From positions 10,645,882 to 10,709,881 of the forward strand of contig OZ024856.1 of NCBI GenBank assembly GCA_964017155.1: 64,000 bases of DNA, given 5' to 3'. Positions 1 through 64,000 of the stretch are shown here, one piece after another. The stretch comes from Oasisia sp. SBJ-2009. Taxonomy: Eukaryota; Annelida; Polychaeta; Sabellida; Siboglinidae. The position numbers and the translations under genes are program-made. The notes beneath the pieces are model-generated. The model was not told where the DNA came from and did no database searches. It saw only the letters and a list, made by a program, of their open reading frames with translations. How positions within the stretch are numbered: position 1 is the first letter of the stretch; each line of letters opens with the position of its first letter.

Positions 1-1339
1 TGTCTGTGCTGCGCTAACAGCTCGCGCCTTGTGACATCGGCCTATTTACGTCGACTCGACGGCATTAAATTGATCTAAGACACAATAAAACAATATATCT
101 GACTTCTTTTAGCGTGAGTGATGCAGAATGACACTCCAAACACATACACATAAAAAACACGTCGACAAAAACGTGGAAAACCCCGTTTTGAAAAGGAAGA
201 TCTGATTAGTGATACGGATTGATACGGATCCTTACAGAATTGTTTGTCAAAAATACAGATTGCCATCCCAAAAATGTGAAAATGTGTCCCGGCTATAATA
301 ACCATTTGAAGTGTATTGTGATCCGATTTAAATCTGAGCTTGGAAAGCATGATAGTCGCATATAATAATAATAGACTCACAATGTTATTTAATTTGTCAT
401 CAAGATTTGGTGCAACTTTTATGTTTGCCACCAACTGACTATATATTTGACTGCTCGGACGTTTATTGTGCTCATGCTCAGTCGTTCACACAAACACACA
501 CAATAACAAACAGTAGTCTCGATATAGATGCATCTTTATCTACGTTTTTATATTAAATATTAATATTTGTTTAATTTTAATATATTTATTTATTTAACTT
601 AGTAAGTAAGATTTGTTTGGAATTGTATGATCACATATAACATAAACAATCACAAGTTCGAACAAATTTAAGAATTTTACTTTTTTAAATTGGTTTATTT
701 TAGTGTATGTAAAATAAATCTTATTTTAATAAAAGGGAGTAATTATATGCTACTTGTATTTATTTGTAGATTTTATTGAATGGTTGTACAATCCAACTAA
801 AAAGTTGCAATAATAATTTAAATCTGATTCTCTAGGGGGAGCTTCCGCTGTGCTTTCTCATTCCTCAGACTGTTTTCTTTTGACCAGAACAAACTGTTTG
901 TGCTCTGACAGATGTAAATGCTTGTGAACATCTGTATATGGCCAATTTATCTTGCAACAACATATGGTTCGCAAAATCATAATCCTTTCGCAGATCCAAC
1001 AACAGGACGCGTCATTCACTCGTTCACAGTCAAACGCCCACATAATTATATACGCCTTATGGTTCAGTGCTGTACCTCATGATTGCTTGGCATGGGAACC
1101 AGATGAGAGATGAGACAGACTAACAGAATGTCATGAATGCGTCTCTCCAATATCTTACTAAAGCACACAAGACTGTCATCGATCGTCTGTTGGTAGCTGC
1201 TATCAATGGGCATCTTCTTTTGAATAGGGGCAACCACAATCACAATCTGCCAGTCGTAATGACGATATTTAACGTAGAAGAAATATTTTGCAGTTTGGAT
1301 CATGTTGGTCATGCACCTTGCTTATAATTAATTGTTCTC

Positions 1340-1370
<31 letters not shown>

Positions 1371-1440
1371 CTTCTTCTTCTTCTTCTTCTCTCTCTCTCT
1401 CTCTCTCTGTCTGGTCTGTCTGTCTGTCTGTCTGTCTCTC

Positions 1441-1493
<53 letters not shown>

Positions 1494-1604
1494 ACTTCTA
1501 CCTCCATCGCTCCGTCCCTCCCTGCCTCCCTACCTCCCTCCCCCCTCCCCACCCTCCCCCTAGGAACTCTCCCCTCACTCCCTCCGTCCCTCATTCCCTC
1601 CCTC

Positions 1605-1657
<53 letters not shown>

Positions 1658-2040
1658 GCTCTCTACTTCTACCTCCATCGCTCCGTCCCTCCCTGCCTCC
1701 CTACCTCCCTCCCCCTCCCCACCCTCCCCCTAGGATCTCTCCCCTCACTCCCTCCGTCCCTCCGTCCCTCCCTTTTTTGGGCATCACACACCAACAAAAC
1801 GTGTCATCCATCCTCTCATACCATCTACATCAACGTGCACAACGTTATGCAGATTAAAGTGTTTGTAGTGCCAATATGTCCCAACAAAAAATAATCACAT
1901 ATCTATCGATGAATATTAAAAAAAAAAATATGCAAAAATGAGTGCCCTTCGCCCGGTGTCCTCTTTGAATACCTCACCGTGTAGATATTATCATTTTAGC
2001 AAGTTCGCAACGTGGATTTTGCAGTATGCAGCGCATTGTC
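1..2040. other. Upstream intergenic DNA
   Basis: No gene could be supported here. The first 60 bases are CpG-bearing; 480-830 is AT-rich; 1338-1778 is a polypyrimidine block described separately. Open frames in this stretch are short or repeat-derived and show no splice-consistent coding signal. Confidence 0.6.
1338..1778. repeat. Polypyrimidine block with TTC, TCTG and duplicated 171-bp unit
   Basis: The + strand is almost purely C/T for about 440 bp. (TTC)n comes first, followed by TC and TCTG repeats. A C-rich segment beginning TCTACTTCTACCTCC at 1491 then recurs at 1662, a 171-bp duplication. Mirror-repeat purine/pyrimidine tracts of this kind can form triplex DNA. Confidence 0.9.
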
Positions 2041-2165
2041 GTTTTTACGATCACCATCATAACTCTGCCAGATGGCGACACTAGACGTTAACACGCACAT
2101 TGCACCGCTAGGTGGCGCAAGCCCATTTCGTGCGATTCTTCATTGGACGGAAATCGAAGATGGCA
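2041..2165 (+). promoter_or_regulatory. Candidate promoter patch
   Basis: CpG dinucleotides are retained here, unlike the surrounding DNA. Seen: a CTCF-like core CCGCTAGGTGGCGC (2105-2118), an inverted CCAAT box ATTGG (about 2142) and AAGATGGC (2158-2165), which resembles a YY1/initiator-type start-site element. It lies 4.9 kb upstream of the PLC start codon on the same strand. No TATA box is evident. Assignment to PLC is inferred from proximity and orientation. Confidence 0.4.
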
Positions 2166-2257
2166 GCTTCATCTGTGAAAATGTTGTCAAATTATGCGGA
2201 ACATACTCGACTGCACGAAAAGATGTGCGTGTGTGGTTGTTGCAGAAATTATCGAAT
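2160..2257 (+). other. Candidate 5' exon with upstream ORF
   Basis: An ATG at 2160 opens 32 codons (MAASSVKMLSNYAEHTRLHE...) that run into a consensus donor GTAAGT at 2258. Joined to the acceptor at 6996, the split codon becomes ATG followed at once by TGA. The exon would therefore act as a 5' leader carrying a 33-codon upstream ORF ending just before the PLC start. I do not recognise the peptide. It could instead be the first exon of another, unseen gene. Confidence 0.35.
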
Positions 2258-4649
2258 GTAAGTTGTCTTATCGGTCGTGAGGCGGTAGTTTTTTTGTGTT
2301 GTGTCCAAGCATGCGAATCGGCCTCGACGGCCGGTTGTGCGAACGAAGTTGGGAGTATTTTCGCCGTCGGATATCACACTCGGAGTCGGAGGCAGGCGCT
2401 ACTCGTCTCGGTTGTCAGGTATCCGTGTCAGTGGGTCTGATGGCTTCCGGAATTGTGCGATTTCGCCATTAATGCCACTATAAGAGTCATGACTGGTGCC
2501 AGGGTGATTCAACTACATGCTAGGGTTTGCATTCACTCTTTCGGCACATAGCATGCTCGGCGCGCCTGGGATTTTGACAGCACCTTATTTACTTCAAGAG
2601 AGCCTCGTTCTGGAGTCCATTGAATCATAGTAAATAAATAGTAGCAGGAACCGGAGGATCGTTGACGAAGTTCTGTGATGGGAGGGTACGTTTTGTCCGT
2701 TATCTGTGGTACTTAATGCATTGTTACAAGCAGTACAATATAAGCAGCAACGCTAGCGTGCAAAACTCGCCCGATACGGCTGATCGCAACGACTAACGCC
2801 AACGCAACGAGCATGCTTGTTTACATCAGATTCAGACCAGTCATCGGCTTTTGCATGCTTGTGGCCGTGGATGGAAATTGTGACACGTCTGTGAATTGTA
2901 ATATGGCTTTGGGCCAAGATGTCATTGAATGCATAAATAACATATGCACTTAGGTTCTGTTCCCGTCAGTATATTATAATAGCTAAATAATGGGCCTACG
3001 TATATATTACTAGGACCTTGTTATTGCTAAACTTGTGTCAGTTCAAAAATTCCAATGGCACTGCCAAAAAAGGCAATCAAGCTACACATTGTTTGTATCA
3101 AAAGCACAACTTCTAAATGATGTTTAATCCTTAAATTTATAAAAGCTTTATTTAGTTAAATTATTAATTTTATATAAATTAGGCAATTACATTGCTGTTC
3201 CAAAACATTGTGTATTAGAAATGTGTCACTCAGGACTCTGGCCAATTACCCAGTGCTTACACAAGTAGTAATTGGCTTTGGTTGCTGAGTAATTGGCATG
3301 CACCAATTCAATTCATCAGCCATTGTATTCTGAAGCCTTCACATTGTCCACCATGTGGTGTTTTCACATACACCAGCAGAGTTCTGTTTTCTGTACATCT
3401 GGCAGCTCTCTTACTAGGGTGTGTAATAGTCCTAACATGTATAATTGTGATGTAAGTATGGACTTTATGTATGCTTATAATGCTAGTTACCAATTACTAT
3501 AATCAGCTTAATATAAGATATATTTGCTTGAGTGAAATGTTTAAATTATGTGAGTGTTATTTATTTTTGGTAATTTGTAGCTAATGACTTAACTTTTAAG
3601 TAATTTAAACCAAGCCAGCATTGTTAAATATGTTTAATACACTGTTTACATACATCATTTTTAATAGCTGAAAAAGAACGCTGGCATTATTTACTTATTA
3701 TGATCGTCACTGGCTATATCCAATAAAATACACCACAAATCTTATAACAACAATCCATGTAATAAATTGTTACTTGGTAAATCCTACCAATACTGCTGTG
3801 AAATGTTTGCAGTCAGTTACACCAAAAATCAGCATCAGCCTTAAATCATCGTCAATGCTACAATAATTTTAGTGGCCTGTCGTGTTCAAGTGTCAATATG
3901 CAATGCAGTAGCGGGCTGTTGTTTTGAATTGTTTAAGACTGGGCAGGGAAACTCCATATAACTATCATTGAACAAAACAAATTTATGCATTAAATGGTAC
4001 ACTTCTCGATGTACACAGATCTACGAAATCTTCCATAGAAAAAAGTGGAAAGTATTATATTTTCATATCTTGATTGACCTTATGAATGTATATAATCAGT
4101 TATATTATGTATAAAAATATATGTCAAATGTGCAGATGGTTTATAAAATAAAGTGCCAGTAAAATACTACCACGGGTACTCTAGTACTGCGTCACTGTAA
4201 GATACTGTGTCTTCTGATGACGTTGGTATTTCTTTGAAGTTTTCTGAAAAATGGTTACAGTTGATCTCGCATGCTCTGATACCTGTTCGGGGTAGACAGA
4301 TAGCTATTTGTTAGGGGTAATTTATCTTTAAAAGACCAGGACAATTACGTTGTGTGACTACAGCCAGTTACCTCAACAATTTGCCTAGTCTCACTGGTGA
4401 AATGCCAAAATAGCTTGGTTTCAATTAATCACGTACGCGAAGGTTTGTAACGAGTACCAGCACATCAGGTCTTTTTCTAGCGGCACATCTCTCTGTCACT
4501 GCCAGTTTGCTGTGTCCTTTTAAATGTCATAATGTGTAGAAATTGTTGTCAGGGCTGGTTAGAAGGATTTTTTTAATATATGGTAATTAGATTTTTGAAT
4601 CCTGCAGTATAGTTGGTTGTCAAAAGGTAATGTATGCCTATAGTATCTA

Positions 4650-4700
4650 AGCCATAGCTTTATGCAGAGCTGTGCACCTGTTGTTTGAACAGGTATAACC
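4650..4700 (+). repeat. Partial copy of the ACGGGT dispersed family
   Basis: The phrase CATAGCTTTATGCAGAG with a following palindromic ACCTGTTG..CAGGT segment is a diverged match to the element at 5160-5350. Confidence 0.5.
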
Positions 4701-5159
4701 AGGACATAATTATGTTGTTGACAGCAGATTAATTGACAACAACAAATGTATGTACACTGTATGTATAAATACTATTATTATGCTAAAGTGAAATTAGCCA
4801 GATTTGACACAAATCTATACAACAAGACCCAGTTGCACCTGCCCATCATGTATAATTATTTAACATTACTAAGCTGTATTTATATCATTATGGGCATATG
4901 ATTGGGGAAATAACATTGTGACTTAGACAACGTACTAATCATAGTAGATGTGTTAATATCGCAGTTGGCTACGTGATAGATTGGACGAATCAGACAAACG
5001 ATAAACTCAGTATCAAGAGTCAAGCGTTTCATTGCCTGGATGAGGCAAACTGGCAGTGACAGCCACTTTATTCACATTAATTATTTATTGCAGCACACTG
5101 CAATGCATTGCACTTCCGCTCTCTCTTCCTCTCTCGCTCGTCTCTCACAGCACAGGTTG

Positions 5160-5350
5160 TTCACTGTTGTCTCTGCGAGGTTGTCACCATAGCTTTATGT
5201 AGAGACCCGTTCACCCGTCATTTGGACGGGTAAAAACAAATATGGACATGTAGAAATATGGGTGGACGGGTACAAAAACAAAGGAGCCAAAAAAAGCTTC
5301 CAAAACCATGGATATTTTTAGTTATGCCTTGAAAGTGAGTGTAAATGGTG
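5160..5350 (+). repeat. Dispersed repeat, ACGGGT family copy A
   Basis: It begins CATAGCTTTATGTAGAGACC, contains the inverted pair ACCCGTC..GACGGGT, then ATATGGGTGGACGGGT and a downstream GTGAGTGTAAAT segment. Matching copies lie at 27503-27602 (opposite strand) and 31080-31225. No coding content was seen, so it is probably a non-autonomous mobile element. Confidence 0.75.
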
Positions 5351-5845
5351 TCATATGTGTGTTTGTAGCCCATTTCAGGTCATCAGGCACATTTGAAAGT
5401 TTGTAATCTGGCTTAACAGTTAACATCCATGTGTCTACCAAAATATATGTGACTGTCAATAATGTTATCCTGCATAAAGCCCTGGTTGTCACCAGCACAG
5501 CGCGTCCACGTCTGCATTGAAGTGTCTTTACATAACCTGCAGTTATATTAGTAATATTTGTGGTTGGCAAAGTGATTTTAGAAACTAGATATATCAAACA
5601 TTGAAACGTTATTCATTAACTTCATAAACTGTATACTTAAATCTATGTACAACTGAACCAATGTTATTAAATGACCCATGCAGGGCAAAAGCTTTCCATT
5701 AGAAACCAGTGATTTTAGGGTACTTATAATTTTTCATTTTTATATAATTATTTTTATAATTGAAAGTTTTTTTTACTTTTTACTAAAGATATATATTTGC
5801 TAGACACCAATAAGCTTTACCTAAAATATAATGATAAAAAGATGT

Positions 5846-5888
5846 CATCATGATGTCCAACTCTTAAATAGAATTGGACATCGTGATG
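5846..5888. repeat. Short inverted repeat
   Basis: Arms 5846-5863 and 5871-5888 are complementary at 16 of 18 positions around a 7-nt loop. The core is ATGATGTCCAA / TTGGACATCGT. Confidence 0.75.
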
Positions 5889-7042
5889 GAAAAATCACCC
5901 AATACACGAGCAGTTGGTACCCGATTTTGATCCGATTATGACCAATGATGCAATGTCACTGTCGCACTTGTCTAGACAAACAATATAGGAACTATCTGTC
6001 ACCAATCCCCACTTGAGTTTGTACGAAAGGTCACGAATCACAGCGAGTCACGCATTTATCAGTCACAGCCCCAGTTGACAGGCTCCTCTGTCAACATCAC
6101 AGCCAATCACAGAATTGGAGCTGATTTCAAATCTGTAACCAAATCATGTGCACACAAATTGGTCCCTCTCCCTATTTTGAGCTCATGTTTTATTTTTAAC
6201 CATACTGGGTGAATAATTTTGACAATAGGTCAAAATTAGAATTTTTGATCTCATGAAAGTGGCAAATAAGTGAACAAAATTGGCATTTTCATATTTTACT
6301 GGCCCAGTGGGCCACTGGTTTCAGTCAGAAAATCCTGACGTATTGTTTCTGTCACTTGTCACCAATTATATATGTTTCTGATAAGTACTTCATTCTAAGT
6401 AAGAGTCACCATCTTAAGATATTATCATGTGTTGCAGGTTTTCAGTAATTCCACAAAGTTTCACTAATAACAACACAGTGTTGAGTATGTGCGAACCATG
6501 TGGCATAATTATGCCAAATGCTGGGCCTGTTACAATTCAACTAGGCATATCGCACAGTGACTGTGTGTCCTTATTTAAATGTGTTGAGGTTGCTAATGAC
6601 GTCTCAGTGTAGAGATCTCATAAAGAGTGTTTGTTTTGAATGACGCTTTAGATTTTGTAGCAAAAAACACCACCTTATACTTCATGTTCTAGCTTCATGC
6701 ACTTGTTAACATTTTCATAACTTAGAAATGTGAATACGCACAGATAGGAACTTCACAAAAGGTCACATGGCATCACTAATGTCGACGTAATTGTGAGGCA
6801 ACAAGTTGCATGTCTTTATCAAAATTAAAGCATTTTCAGGCAAAATTCAGGCCAGTAATTTTTTTTGGGGGGCCAGTAATTTTTTTAATCCATCCAAAAA
6901 CATTAAGTTAATCACATTGCATGTTGTTCATGTTGCATAGTGTTGACACTGCATGTTGTTCATATCATGTGTTTGACACTGTTATTCATGCGACAGGTGA
7001 AGTGTGTGACAAGTCACCCCTTCAGTCGACCCTGAGGTCACA

Positions 7043-64000
<56,958 letters not shown>

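Larger units (their letters stand above)
2258..6996 (+). other. Possible 5' UTR intron / upstream DNA
   Basis: Mostly AT-rich sequence. It holds a dispersed repeat copy (5160-5350), a related partial copy (4650-4700), an 18-bp-arm hairpin (5846-5888), and a short CpG-rich patch at 2755-2830. No coding segment was found. Confidence 0.45.

Overview
This window is animal nuclear DNA, not bacterial. It holds most of one large, intron-rich gene on the + strand: a phosphoinositide-specific phospholipase C of the beta class, closest by remembered family motifs to the PLCB4 / insect norpA branch. I traced 24 coding exons by hand, from the start codon at 7043 to the right edge at 64000. All introns have GT..AG ends, and every reading phase closes across the junctions. 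The spliced frame gives about 801 residues: PH domain, EF-hands, catalytic X half, acidic X-Y linker, catalytic Y half and the start of the C2 domain. The rest of C2 and the long C-terminal G-alpha-q-binding coiled coil lie beyond the right edge. Both catalytic histidines and the calcium ligands are present, so the enzyme looks intact and active.

Layout: 1-2040 is repeat-rich upstream DNA with a 440 bp polypyrimidine block. A CpG-retaining patch at about 2041-2260 has promoter-like motifs and may be a 5' untranslated exon with a short upstream ORF. Coding exon 1 is at 7043-7126 and is followed by a 21.4 kb first intron full of minisatellites. Exons 2-4 are spread over 28.5-38 kb, and exons 5-25 become denser from 39 kb to the right edge (exon number 17 is a candidate cassette exon). 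No second protein gene, functional tRNA, rRNA or CRISPR array was found, and nothing convincing lies on the minus strand.

Introns make up more than 95 percent of the window and carry unusually many different tandem arrays. Units are 10, 12, 14, 15, 16, 22, 23, 28, 39, 41, 52 and 78 bp, plus long CA and TA tracts. There are also tRNA-derived SINE copies, other dispersed repeat families and two large hairpins with 52 and about 85 bp arms. The long open frames in these regions are translations of tandem repeats, not genes.

The organism is a bilaterian invertebrate by inference, probably marine: long TA/CA tracts, tRNA SINEs with a 'GCGCTTTAC'-type tail, invertebrate-like PLCB4/norpA exons. The phylum cannot be fixed from this sequence. 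I see no new multi-gene system. The points most worth checking concern splicing of the X-Y linker: a possible 69-nt cassette exon, a 54-nt alternative acceptor, and an intronic array of decoy donor sites apparently copied from the exon 19 boundary. Several tandem arrays also sit right against splice sites.
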